Source of the DNA: Bacteroidota bacterium
Lineage (GTDB): Bacteria; Bacteroidota; Bacteroidia; Chitinophagales; LD1
Direction of reading: 5' to 3'
Assembly: GCA_947475165.1 (NCBI GenBank)
Contig: CANJLD010000017.1
Location: 29,258-93,257 of the forward strand
DNA length: 64,000 bases
Shown: piece after piece, positions 18,620 to 26,922 of the stretch
How the letters are laid out: the number at the start of each line of letters is the position of its first letter
How positions within the stretch are numbered: position 1 is the first letter of the stretch
Notes under the pieces: model-generated
Told to the model about the DNA's origin: nothing
Seen by the model: the letters and a program-made list of their open reading frames with translations, nothing else
The model's database searches: none
Made by a program: the position numbers and the translations under genes

Positions 18620-21600
18620 ACAAACCTCTTTCTAGCCACAGCATCACTGCCTTTTAGCTCAATAAAATAAATACCGGAGGTAAGTGTGCTCACATCTATT
18701 TGAGGAGTGTATTTCTGCTCGCTTATTTTTCTGCCGTTTACATCAAACACCGAAATAAGCACCGGATTAAAGTTTTCAGTTTGAATGTTTAAGATAGTGT
18801 TAGCGGGATTAGGAAAAATACGGATTGCGGCATTTGAATTGCGGATTGAAGAAACATCGCTCACTACACTAAGCGTAGTAGTAACAACACTATCGCAACC
18901 CTCAATAGTTTGTAAAGTATCTGTATAAATTCCTGCAACGCTTACTGTATTGCCGGAAGGCAAAGTGTATGTATTACCTTGTTCAATAGTGGTATCAATC
19001 TGGTTACTATAAACAGGAAGAATGCTTAATGAAAGCTGAACAACCGAATCACAACCGTTTGAGTTTTGCAAAAGGTGGCTGTAAGTTCCTGCACTGTTTA
19101 ATTGCTGACCGAAAAAGTCAAATACCTCTCCATTGCAAATACTTTGCGAAGAAGAAGTAGAATCTTTAGAATTAACCCAAAGCAAAAGTGTAACAACCGA
19201 ATCACAACCGTTTGAGTTTTGCAAAAGGTGGCTGTAAGTACCTGCGCTATTTAATTGCTGACCCAGAAAGTCAAACGACTCTCCGTTGCAAATACTTTGA
19301 GATGAAGAAGTAGAATCTTTTGTAAACACGGTTAAGTGAAGCGAAACAATACTATCACAAACCGAAGCGGTTTGCAGTGTATCAGAATAATCTCCGGTAT
19401 TGCTTAGCACATTGCCATTAAAATTATAACCCTCCCCATTACAAACACCCGCTTGTAAATTTGTTGTAGTGGTATAGTGAATTGTATTTACAGGTGTATT
19501 GGTAACCACCGGTGCATTAAAATCAAAATAAATGTAAGCAGGGTTACCAATAGTTGTTCCGCAACTTAAGCTTGGTTTTGTTTTTATGCGGTATTGCACA
19601 TAGCCGTGGCTTTGCGGCTCGTTGTGTGTGCTATCCGGTAAATTAATATTTGGGAAACTAAACCGCACACGGTTTTCTAAATTATAAACTTGTGTAAGCG
19701 GTTGGTGACTGTATGCAAGCAACTGAAAAGTAGAAGCATCTAAAGCTGCATCAATTGTATCATCTATATAAATATGCTGTGCCTCGGCAGTGCCGGTGTT
19801 TTGAAATTGAATAGCATAGGTTAGCCATTGTGCATCGGTAGAAATATTGCCTATTGGCGAAACTTCTTTCAGGTTAGGGTCATAAGAATTTACAATGGTA
19901 AAAAAATGCGCAAGCGTATTGTTGGCAGAGTTATTATCTCCGGCAGTGGGTGTAACCGAAACGCTTATACAAACTTGCTGACCTGCCTGCGCATTTATAT
20001 TTGTATTTAAAACAAAAGCAAAACTGTTAAGCACATTTATATTGCCAAAATTGGCAATGTTGTAAGTAATGGTATTGCCTGATACTGAAGAAGGCGTTAA
20101 TGCCCCTGCATTGCCCACATAAGTAACCGGACCCGTAAAAGTAATAACCACCTGCCCGCTAACATTAGCGCAACTGGCTCCAAAAAAACGCGCATAATCA
20201 CCTGCATGAATACGCACAGTATTGTTATTGTTTGGGCGGAAAAATCCGTTATCATAAATGCTCCACGCGCCAACATCAAAACCTGTTTTACAGCGCATGC
20301 CAAAATCCATACTAAAATCCATTGAATCAAGCGCAGTGATATTTGAAGTGCGTGTACCGCTTGCAGGGCAGGTAATTAAAACCGGTAATCCTGTAGTATC
20401 TACAGTATAATCATAGTTACCATAATTAGTATCGAAAGAATAAAACCCTTCGCTACCGGTGTATACTTGTTGTTGTAAAACACCACCATTGTTTAGTTTA
20501 ACAGGAAAATTGCCAAAACCATTTTCGTTTACATCATCGGTACAGTTATTATTGGCATCGTTATAAACCTTACCGCTTATGTTCCAAAACACTGAACAGC
20601 CATTGTTATTGAACAAGCCACAAAGAGGAACTGTGCTTAACGGATGATTGCTGTAAGTATTACTTTGAGGGTAATTCGGTAGGCAAGCAATGGTGCCATC
20701 AAATTGAAAGGATTTTATTTTTTTTAGTTCAGGTAAGCAAACTAAGTTTGGCGTAGTGGTACAAATGAAGGATGCTAACGAATCTGGCAATTCGGGTATA
20801 TAAGTCAATTGAAAGCTAAATCTGCAATCCAAACCAGTTAACGAATTTGGCAATGCAGGTAAACTTGTTAGTGGGTTACTTCCACAGGCAAGGTTGTTTA
20901 ACGAACTTGGCAATAGCGGCAGGTTTGCGAGTTGGTTGCTCGAGCAAGTAAGGTCAATTAACGAATTTGGCAACACTGGTAAATTGACAAGGTTATTGCC
21001 ATTACAAGCGAGGTTTGTCAAAGAGTTTGGCAATACGGGTAAACTGCTTAATTGATTGTATTTACATTGTAAATCAGCCAAGGAATTGGGCAACGTAGGT
21101 AAGTTACTTAACTGGTTAGAGTTGCAATAAAGCAATGTCAAAGAGTTTGGCAGAGAAGGTAACGCATTGAATTGGTTGCCGCTACAGTAAAGCCTCTGTA
21201 ACGAATTTGGTAAAGTGGGTAATATAGGTAGTTGGTTATTCTCGCAAAATAATTGTACCAAAGAATTTGGTAGCGTGGGTAGCGAAGAGAGTTGATTGCT
21301 AGAGCAAGAAAGATCTGCCAAATTTGGTAAAGCAGGTAAATTGTTAAGTGGGTTATTGCCACATCCAAGTACTAGCAACGAACTTGGTAAATTGGGTAAA
21401 CTTGTAAGTTGGTTATGATCGCAATACAGAAATATCAATGCATTTGGAAGAAAAGGTAAAATTGTGAGTTGATTTTGGTGGCAATAGAGATATGACAAAG
21501 TATTTTGTAATGTAGGTAACACAGTTAAATAGTTGTTGCTACAGTCTAGAGTGTGTAAATTATCAAAGTACTGTATGCCTTCTATACTTGCAATACTTCC

Positions 21601-21807
21601 ATGTGAACAATAAACTGAAGTTGTTGTCACTACTGCATTACACGTAGTATCCATCTGCCAACCCACTGTATTGTTTCCTAGCAAACAAGCAGAGTATCCA
21701 TTTGCATTCAGCCAAGTTCCAAAATTACTATCCGGTATACTAACCCACTGCGCCTTTAAACCAAGCGAACCAACCACAATAAAAAGTGCAAGTAAAAATC
21801 TCTTCAT
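18610..21807 (-). CDS. Leucine-rich-repeat secreted protein with T9SS sorting domain
   Basis: This 1065-residue protein has a signal peptide (residues 1-20, ending KAQ). About 14 tandem 20-residue leucine-rich repeats follow (about 92-375; pattern LPxLPNSLxxLxCxxNQL), resembling the short repeats of YopM/IpaH-type proteins but with a Cys in each unit. Next come an SdrD-B-like segment (GKVYNDANNNCTDDVNENG), a conserved-repeat (DUF11/DUF7619-like) domain with FQNTGTAEAQ, and then related modules each carrying a CNGE/G and NGCDSVV signature. The last 75 or so residues (IRIFPNPANTILNIQ, then SGIYFIELKG) are a type A T9SS sorting domain. It is probably a cell-surface or released protein-binding adhesin. 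A 41-bp tandem array lies upstream of the start. Confidence 0.9.
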   Translation of the reverse strand: MKRFLLALFIVVGSLGLKAQWVSIPDSNFGTWLNANGYSACLLGNNTVGWQMDTTCNAVVTTTSVYCSHGSIASIEGIQYFDNLHTLDCSNNYLTVLPTLQNTLSYLYCHQNQLTILPFLPNALIFLYCDHNQLTSLPNLPSSLLVLGCGNNPLNNLPALPNLADLSCSSNQLSSLPTLPNSLVQLFCENNQLPILPTLPNSLQRLYCSGNQFNALPSLPNSLTLLYCNSNQLSNLPTLPNSLADLQCKYNQLSSLPVLPNSLTNLACNGNNLVNLPVLPNSLIDLTCSSNQLANLPLLPSSLNNLACGSNPLTSLPALPNSLTGLDCRFSFQLTYIPELPDSLASFICTTTPNLVCLPELKKIKSFQFDGTIACLPNYPQSNTYSNHPLSTVPLCGLFNNNGCSVFWNISGKVYNDANNNCTDDVNENGFGNFPVKLNNGGVLQQQVYTGSEGFYSFDTNYGNYDYTVDTTGLPVLITCPASGTRTSNITALDSMDFSMDFGMRCKTGFDVGAWSIYDNGFFRPNNNNTVRIHAGDYARFFGASCANVSGQVVITFTGPVTYVGNAGALTPSSVSGNTITYNIANFGNINVLNSFAFVLNTNINAQAGQQVCISVSVTPTAGDNNSANNTLAHFFTIVNSYDPNLKEVSPIGNISTDAQWLTYAIQFQNTGTAEAQHIYIDDTIDAALDASTFQLLAYSHQPLTQVYNLENRVRFSFPNINLPDSTHNEPQSHGYVQYRIKTKPSLSCGTTIGNPAYIYFDFNAPVVTNTPVNTIHYTTTTNLQAGVCNGEGYNFNGNVLSNTGDYSDTLQTASVCDSIVSLHLTVFTKDSTSSSQSICNGESFDFLGQQLNSAGTYSHLLQNSNGCDSVVTLLLWVNSKDSTSSSQSICNGEVFDFFGQQLNSAGTYSHLLQNSNGCDSVVQLSLSILPVYSNQIDTTIEQGNTYTLPSGNTVSVAGIYTDTLQTIEGCDSVVTTTLSVVSDVSSIRNSNAAIRIFPNPANTILNIQTENFNPVLISVFDVNGRKISEQKYTPQIDVSTLTSGIYFIELKGSDAVARKRFVKM

Positions 21808-21898
21808 GGGTATTGCGTTTGGCTTTTAAAAGTAGAAATAAAAACGAACAAACAACCCCGAAAGGGTTTTAAACCCTCTCGGAGTTTCCGCATTGGCT

Positions 21899-22185
21899 CC
21901 GTAACTCTTACGGCAAGTATTTCTGTACTCCAATTGCCTCCGCAACTCTTACGGCAAGTATTTCCGTTCTCCAACCGCCTCCGTAAGTCTTCCGCTAAGT
22001 ATTTCTGTTCTCCTAATGCCTTCGTAACTCTTACGGCAATATTTTCAGTTCTTCTAATGCGCCCGTAACTGTTACGCTGCCTGTTCCGGTTCTCCAAAAT
22101 GTTCCGTAACTGTTACGCTGGCATTTACTGCTCCTCCAACGCTTCCGTAAGTCTTACGGAGGCATTCGGAGTACTCCGAATGTTA
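21899..22185. repeat. Seven-unit 41-bp tandem repeat with dyad cores
   Basis: Units begin at 21899, 21940, 21981, 22022, 22063, 22104 and 22145, an exact 41-bp period, with a partial unit before the first. Each unit opens with a dyad of the form CCGTAACTCTTACGG (6-bp arms, 3-bp centre; imperfect in some units), followed by about 26 bp ending in a CTCCAAT-like tract. The sequences have diverged but the spacing has not. Period 41 is not a multiple of 3, so it is not coding. It fills the 403-bp gap between the LRR gene start and the esterase stop. It is too short and too diverged for a CRISPR. Confidence 0.85.
22163..22182. repeat. Perfect 20-bp palindrome closing the 41-bp array
   Basis: CATTCGGAGTACTCCGAATG is an exact 20-bp palindrome inside the last unit of the array, next to the esterase end. 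It may be a binding site for a dimeric protein or the boundary of the repeat tract. Confidence 0.7.
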
Positions 22186-22210
22186 AAAACGTTAAAATTT
22201 AAGGGGGGAG

Positions 22211-23038
22211 TTAATGCAAATAAAGCTGCAGCCAGTTTTTTACCTCGCTGTAAATTTGCTGGTTGTTTACGCCACCGGCAGATACATCGTGTCCCGCATT
22301 GCCCAAAAAAGTGGTATCGGTGGCAATACCGTAAAAGTGCAGCGTGTCGAACATTACCTGGCTTTGAGCAGGAGGCACCAGATTATCTAAACTTCCATGA
22401 ATTAAAAGTGTAGGCACATTGCTATGGTAATTAACCGGGCTGGCATCGCGGAAAACCTGCGGGTTGGCCTGTTCCGTAGCCCCCAAAAACTGCTGAAACA
22501 CATAGCCGATAGCATAATTATTAGCGTATTGCTGAAAAACCGAATCGCCCATATCGGTTGGCCCGCAGAGGGAGATAACGGCCTTTACCACATGGCTGCT
22601 ATCGAACCCGTGCCCGTAAAGCAGCGAAAGATGCCCGCCTGCGCTGGCACCCATCAGGGCAAATTTATTTTTGCCTATCTGCCACAACGAAGCTTTGCTG
22701 TTGATATAGTCAATGGCCGTTTGCACATCCTGCATCTGGTGGTGAAAATCGCCATCGGCATAGCGGTAATTAATGGCTGCCACGGCATAACCGTTTTGGG
22801 TAATGCTGTTTATTTGCTCGCTCGTCCAGTCGGTTTTATTGCCGGCCACCCAGCCTCCGCCATGTATCAGTATTACCACTGCGGTATTAGTATCATGTAC
22901 AGAAGGAAGGTAAACATCCAATTTGTTGCGCGTGTAAGAACCATAAGTCTGGTTCGTATACATGCTCTGTGGCGGTTTCTGAAACACACACGAGCTGATG
23001 CAAAGAATAAACAGAAGCGGAAAAAGTAAATGGCGCAT
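22211..23038 (-). CDS. Alpha/beta-hydrolase lipoprotein, esterase/lipase type
   Basis: I start this gene at ATG 23038 (275 residues). The open frame runs to 23188, but that extension is not protein-like and crosses the rplD promoter. The N-terminus is a lipoprotein signal (LFPLLFILCISSC), so the enzyme is probably membrane-anchored. The hydrolase core has the oxyanion motif HGGGW, the nucleophile elbow GASAGG, the acid region HGSLDNLVPP and the catalytic His in GNAGHDV. This matches carboxylesterases of the BD-FAE/feruloyl or kynurenine-formamidase type. The substrate is unknown. It is transcribed away from rplD. Confidence 0.87.
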   Translation of the reverse strand: MRHLLFPLLFILCISSCVFQKPPQSMYTNQTYGSYTRNKLDVYLPSVHDTNTAVVILIHGGGWVAGNKTDWTSEQINSITQNGYAVAAINYRYADGDFHHQMQDVQTAIDYINSKASLWQIGKNKFALMGASAGGHLSLLYGHGFDSSHVVKAVISLCGPTDMGDSVFQQYANNYAIGYVFQQFLGATEQANPQVFRDASPVNYHSNVPTLLIHGSLDNLVPPAQSQVMFDTLHFYGIATDTTFLGNAGHDVSAGGVNNQQIYSEVKNWLQLYLH

Positions 23039-23113
23039 GGCTATGAATCTTGTGCCAAAGGTAACAGGTAGCATAACAGCGGCAAGCCTCCCAAGAAATT
23101 TCCTGCCAAACAT

Positions 23114-23143
23114 TTGCAACTCTGTTCCAAAAAGATATTTTTG
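23114..23143 (+). promoter_or_regulatory. Consensus promoter driving rplD
   Basis: TTG at 23114-23116, a 19-base spacer and TATTTTTG at 23136-23143 match the Bacteroidota consensus exactly, followed by a G/C-rich discriminator (CGTCCCC). The start point should fall near 23150, leaving a leader of about 43 bases before rplD. It gives the displaced part of the S10 operon its own transcription start. Confidence 0.8.
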
Positions 23144-23193
23144 CGTCCCCTTAACGGGAAAGGTGTGTAGAACCACCATTAAAAACATGCATT

Positions 23194-23826
23194 ATGAAGG
23201 TTAAAGTACTAAGTAAAGACGGCAAAGAAACAGGAAGAGAAATCAACCTGAACGATGAAATTTTCGGTGTAGAACCGAATGACCACGCTGTATATTTGTC
23301 AGTAAAGTCATTCCTTGCAGCACAACGTCAGGGAACACATAAATCGAAAGAAAAGTGGGAGGTAAGCCGCACCACTAAAAAGGCGTTCCGCCAAAAAGGA
23401 ACCGGTGGAGCCCGCAGAGGTTCTATGAAAGTTTCAGGTGTTAAGGGCGGTGCTCGTGCATTCGGTCCTAAACCACACCTTTACGAATTAAAGGTGAACA
23501 AGAAGGTAAAAGACCTGGCTAAACGCAGCGCACTTACTTACAAAGCAAAAGACGGTAACCTGATTATAGTTGAAGATTTCAACGTAACTACTCCAAAAAC
23601 TAAAGATTTCTCAGCAGTTGTAACAGGCTTAAACCTGACAGGAACAAAGAGCGTGTTTGTATTGGAAGGTGCCGATAAGAACACTTTGCTTGCTGCACGT
23701 AACATTCCTACTGTATCGGTAAGTGCATCAAACACCTTAAACATTTTCGAAATTATGAACTGCAAGAAACTGGTGTTGAGCGAAGCAGCCGTAAAATCTA
23801 TTGAATCTAATTTCTCGAACAATTAA
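23194..23826 (+). CDS. rplD: 50S ribosomal protein L4
   Basis: L4 lines part of the exit tunnel and in E. coli represses the S10 operon. The 210-residue product has the extended loop region RRGSMKVSGVKGGARAFGPK and the central WEVSRTTKKAFRQKGTGGA typical of Bacteroidota L4. It is the first gene of a plus-strand unit rplD-rplW-rplB-rpsS-rplV with its own promoter. Normally it follows rplC directly; here rplC is 17.3 kb away on the other strand. Confidence 0.96.
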   Translation: MKVKVLSKDGKETGREINLNDEIFGVEPNDHAVYLSVKSFLAAQRQGTHKSKEKWEVSRTTKKAFRQKGTGGARRGSMKVSGVKGGARAFGPKPHLYELKVNKKVKDLAKRSALTYKAKDGNLIIVEDFNVTTPKTKDFSAVVTGLNLTGTKSVFVLEGADKNTLLAARNIPTVSVSASNTLNIFEIMNCKKLVLSEAAVKSIESNFSNN

Positions 23827-23846
23827 TATAAGAGGAGGAAAACATC

Positions 23847-24143
23847 ATGGCAACAACAGTATTAGTAAAACCAATCATTACCGAAAAATCTACCAAGAGT
23901 GGCGAGAAAGCCGGTAAGTATGCTTTCCGTGTAGCTAAAGACGCTAACAAACTTGAGATTAAGAAGGCGATTGAAGCCACTTATAATGTTCAGGTTGATT
24001 CAGTTAACACACAGGTAAACGTAGGTAAGAAGAAGATTCGCCAAACCAAAAAAGGAATGGCAATCGGAATGAAATCTTCTTTCAAAAAAGCACACGTTAC
24101 ACTTAAAAAAGGCGAAGTAATCGACTTCTACGGTAACGTATAA
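23847..24143 (+). CDS. rplW: 50S ribosomal protein L23
   Basis: L23 sits at the tunnel exit and docks trigger factor and SRP. The 98-residue product has the N-terminal LVKPIITEKSTKSGEKAGKY and the core FRVAKDANKLEIKKAIEATY, at normal length. It follows rplD by 20 bp, with a possible ribosome-binding AGGAGG just upstream. The gap to rplB is unusually long (126 bp) and contains a dispersed repeat. Confidence 0.97.
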   Translation: MATTVLVKPIITEKSTKSGEKAGKYAFRVAKDANKLEIKKAIEATYNVQVDSVNTQVNVGKKKIRQTKKGMAIGMKSSFKKAHVTLKKGEVIDFYGNV

Positions 24144-24150
24144 AAACAAA

Positions 24151-24180
24151 ACGTCATTGCGAGGCTCTGCGAAGCAATCC
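24151..24180. repeat. Half of a dispersed CGTCATTGCGAGG repeat in the rplW-rplB gap
   Basis: The 27 bp from CGTCATTGCGAGG through CTCTGCGAAGCAATC match the left arm of the complete inverted element at 61933-62013. Only one arm is present here, between two ribosomal protein genes, which explains the unusually long spacer. Confidence 0.75.
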
Positions 24181-24269
24181 CCTGCAATAACTAAATAACA
24201 TATTCTTTAACTAAAGTGGAAGCCCTCAACCACTGATAATAAAAAGAGAGGAAGTAAAAAAGAATAATC

Positions 24270-25094
24270 ATGGGAATTAAAAAATACCGCCCGACCACCC
24301 CGAGTTTGCGATTTACCGAATTGCTTACTTTCGAAGAACTTACTACTGACACACCAGAGAAATCGCTTCTCGCTCCAATGAAATCGAGTGGAGGGCGTAA
24401 CAGCAAAGGTCGTATGACCATACGTTACTCAGGCGGTGGACACAAACAGCGTTACCGTATTATCGATTTCAAACGCGATAAGAAAGATGTTCCAGGTAAA
24501 GTAGCAACAGTGGAGTATGATCCAATCCGCACAGCATTCATCGCTTTAATTCAATATCCTGATGGTGAGAAGAGATACATTCTTTCTCCTGCCGGTTTAA
24601 AAGTTGGTCAAACAGTTGTAGCAGGAAAGAACGTAGCACCTGAAGTAGGTAACACTCTTCCGCTTTCCGAAATTCCATTGGGAGCAATTATCCATAACAT
24701 CGAATTACACCCGGGCAAAGGCGGAACAATCGTTCGCAGTGCCGGAACATCGGCACAATTACTTGTTCGTGAAGATAAATACGCTATCGTAAAATTACCT
24801 TCAGGCGAAACCCGCAAAATATTGTTGACTTGTGTAGCTACTATTGGCTCAGTATCGAATGGCGACCACAACTTACAAAGCTACGGTAAAGCAGGTCGTA
24901 AACGCTGGTTAGGCGTTCGTCCAAGAACAAGACCGGTTGCCATGAACCCAGTTGATCACCCGATGGGAGGAGGAGAAGGCCGTGCATCAGGAGGTCACCC
25001 GCGTTCAAGAACAAACATTAAGGCGAAGGGCTACAAGACGAGAACTCCGAAGAAAGCATCTTCTCAGTTTATAGTTCAGCGCAGAAGCAAATAA
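24270..25094 (+). CDS. rplB: 50S ribosomal protein L2
   Basis: L2 is needed for subunit joining and peptidyl-transferase structure. The 274-residue product has the conserved [33 protein letters not shown] and the signature [18 protein letters not shown] with the essential His. Full length. It is the third gene of the displaced S10-operon segment, separated from rplW by a repeat-bearing gap and from rpsS by 30 bp. Confidence 0.97.
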   Translation: MGIKKYRPTTPSLRFTELLTFEELTTDTPEKSLLAPMKSSGGRNSKGRMTIRYSGGGHKQRYRIIDFKRDKKDVPGKVATVEYDPIRTAFIALIQYPDGEKRYILSPAGLKVGQTVVAGKNVAPEVGNTLPLSEIPLGAIIHNIELHPGKGGTIVRSAGTSAQLLVREDKYAIVKLPSGETRKILLTCVATIGSVSNGDHNLQSYGKAGRKRWLGVRPRTRPVAMNPVDHPMGGGEGRASGGHPRSRTNIKAKGYKTRTPKKASSQFIVQRRSK

Positions 25095-25124
25095 TAATTA
25101 GACAAAAAATATAAACCATAAGAA

Positions 25125-25397
25125 ATGGCACGTTCAATAAAAAAAGGTCCTTACGTTCAGTTTAAACTCGGTAAAAAAGTAGCTAAACTGAATGCTGGCG
25201 GAAAGAAAACAGTAGTAAAAACATGGAGCCGTGCTTCAGTTATTATTCCTGAAATGGTAGGTCACACGTTTGCAGTACACAACGGGAATAAATTCATTCC
25301 TGTTTATGTTACCGAGAACATGGTAGGTCATAAATTAGGTGAGTTTTCTCCAACGCGTGTGTTTAAAGCACATGCCGGTAATAACAAAGGCAAGTAA
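25125..25397 (+). CDS. rpsS: 30S ribosomal protein S19
   Basis: S19 is a 30S head protein. The 90-residue product begins [15 protein letters not shown] and has the conserved [20 protein letters not shown] and [16 protein letters not shown] segments. It lies between rplB and rplV with spacings of about 30 bp. Confidence 0.97.
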   Translation: MARSIKKGPYVQFKLGKKVAKLNAGGKKTVVKTWSRASVIIPEMVGHTFAVHNGNKFIPVYVTENMVGHKLGEFSPTRVFKAHAGNNKGK

Positions 25398-25430
25398 TAT
25401 TTAATAAGAAGAAATAATAAAACCAATAAA

Positions 25431-25817
25431 ATGGAAGCAGTAGCACATTTAAGAAACAATCCAACCTCTACCCGCAAAATGCGTTTAGTGGCAGACCTTA
25501 TCCGCGGTAAAAAAGTGTATGAGGCACTTACTATATTAAAGTTCAGCAAGCAGGAAGCTTCTACCAAGTTAGAGAAATTGCTGAAGAGCGCAATCAACAA
25601 CTGGGAGCAGAAAAACGATGGCAGCAAGCCTGAGGACAGCGAACTGGTTGTAAAAGAAATTCAGGTAAATGCCGGAACTATGTTGAAGAGATTTTTGCCT
25701 GCACCACAAGGTCGTGCATACCGTCTTCGCAAGAGAAGCAACCACGTAACTATTAAAGTAGATAGCAAAATTGCATCTGCACCGGCAGTTGAAGAAACTG
25801 TAGAAGCAGAAGCGTAA
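25431..25817 (+). CDS. rplV: 50S ribosomal protein L22
   Basis: L22 contributes a beta-hairpin to the exit tunnel. The 128-residue product has [20 protein letters not shown], the tunnel hairpin [20 protein letters not shown] and a Bacteroidota-style acidic Ala/Glu tail. It is the last gene of this unit. A strong terminator lies 17 bp after the stop and rpsC, the usual next gene, is absent from the window. Confidence 0.97.
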   Translation: MEAVAHLRNNPTSTRKMRLVADLIRGKKVYEALTILKFSKQEASTKLEKLLKSAINNWEQKNDGSKPEDSELVVKEIQVNAGTMLKRFLPAPQGRAYRLRKRSNHVTIKVDSKIASAPAVEETVEAEA

Positions 25818-25833
25818 ATAAGATACGGTTAAC

Positions 25834-25877
25834 AAAAAGAAAAAGCCCTCGCTATTTAGTGAGGGCTTTTTCTTTTT
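25834..25877. terminator. Strong bidirectional terminator after rplV
   Basis: A 20-bp stem (25834-25853 with 25858-25877, one G/T pair) around the loop ATTT has an A run on the left and a T run on the right. It can stop transcription from rplV (plus) and from the convergent small membrane protein gene (minus). Confidence 0.9.
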
Positions 25878-25918
25878 AGGTTATACAGAGCAATTTCATG
25901 CTAAGCGAAGCTGAAGCA

Positions 25919-26263
25919 TTATGCCTGATTAGGTTCGGCAGTAGCTTCTGCTTTTCCCCATTTATGTTTGCAGCGCACTGCAAATTCGGTTTTAAATTTA
26001 TCGCGGTCTTCGGGTGTCATACTTTCCCATTTGGCTTTCCAAAATCTTTTCTGCCCCCATCCACCGCTGCCACGCATATGCATTCCTCCTAAAAGAATTT
26101 TGGAAAGAATCACAAGTCCGATTGCCTGTGTAAAATCAATGGTTTTCAGATTGAATAAATCGGGCATTAGCCAGTTCCATAAGTACATGGTAACATACCC
26201 AAACAAGAAAAATGCCAGTACCATCAACGCTGCTATTCCGATTCCTCTATATATCCACTTCAT
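25919..26263 (-). CDS. Small two-helix membrane protein downstream of an ECF sigma factor
   Basis: I do not recognise this 114-residue family with certainty. There is an N-terminal membrane helix (about residues 8-33) and a second hydrophobic stretch (about 45-62), then GGMHMRGSGGWGQKRFW and a charged soluble tail (MTPEDRDKFKTEF). Its start is 11 bp after the stop of an ECF sigma factor gene, so the two are cotranscribed. That position would suit an anti-sigma or accessory factor, but no anti-sigma motif is visible; this is only a context inference. Confidence 0.75.
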   Translation of the reverse strand: MKWIYRGIGIAALMVLAFFLFGYVTMYLWNWLMPDLFNLKTIDFTQAIGLVILSKILLGGMHMRGSGGWGQKRFWKAKWESMTPEDRDKFKTEFAVRCKHKWGKAEATAEPNQA

Positions 26264-26274
26264 GGTATTCTGTT

Positions 26275-26838
26275 TTATGTGTTGAATAAATCGTTATACA
26301 AACTCTGTAAACGCTCGCGTAAATAAAGAACCGCATAACGTTTTCTTGAAAGCAGCGTGTTCACATTCGCTCCGGTTATCTGCTCAATTTCCTGAAAACT
26401 CTTGTCTTCAATTTCGTGCATAATAAAAACCTCGCGCTGCTCTTTGGGCAGTTCACTTAAGGCTTCTTCCAAACCTTTCATAATAGCTTCGCGCATCATT
26501 TCGGTTTCAGGCGAATTCAAATTGCCCGGAAGGAAATCAGAAATATCAAGACGGTCTCCATCATCACCGGCACGCACAGCAAAGTGCGCTTCAAGAGAAT
26601 CCGGTTTCTTTTTACGGTAACGGTCAGTAATCTTATTGCGCGCCACGGTAAACATCCACGAAGCCATTTGCTCCACGGGTTTCATCAGGCGGTAAGTGTT
26701 TACCAGTTCATAAAAAACATCCTGCAGCACATCTTCTGCATCTTCTTGGCTAGGCACTCTTCTGCGAATGAATTCGAGCAGACGCCTGCGCTCTTTTTCA
26801 ACCGTCTGGCGGATAGATTCATTCTGAATGTCTGACAT
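26275..26838 (-). CDS. ECF-type RNA polymerase sigma factor
   Basis: The 187-residue product, started at ATG 26838 (MSDIQNESIRQTVEKE; an ATG at 26859 is also in frame), has sigma region 2 (ESIRQTVEKERRRLLEF, QEDAEDVLQDVFYELVN, ASWMFTVARNKITDRYRKK) and region 4 (LSELPKEQREVFIMHEIED, SFQEIEQITGANVNTLLSRK). It lacks regions 1 and 3, as ECF factors do. The spacer is acidic. It is cotranscribed with the small membrane protein 11 bp downstream. Confidence 0.9.
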   Translation of the reverse strand: MSDIQNESIRQTVEKERRRLLEFIRRRVPSQEDAEDVLQDVFYELVNTYRLMKPVEQMASWMFTVARNKITDRYRKKKPDSLEAHFAVRAGDDGDRLDISDFLPGNLNSPETEMMREAIMKGLEEALSELPKEQREVFIMHEIEDKSFQEIEQITGANVNTLLSRKRYAVLYLRERLQSLYNDLFNT

Positions 26839-26922
26839 TGCAATACTTAGGGTTACCATAGTTCTTTCTTCTATAAAATGATTGACGAGGTAGAAGAAAG
26901 AATATTTTACAAAGGTGTGCTT

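Noticed and set aside
21804..22097. 97-residue frame across the 41-bp array
   Set aside because: Period 41 shifts frame in each unit; the translation has no repeats or domains.
21899..22185. CRISPR array
   Set aside because: The period (41 bp) is too short for a repeat plus a spacer, the units vary throughout with no constant repeat/unique spacer division, and no cas genes are nearby.
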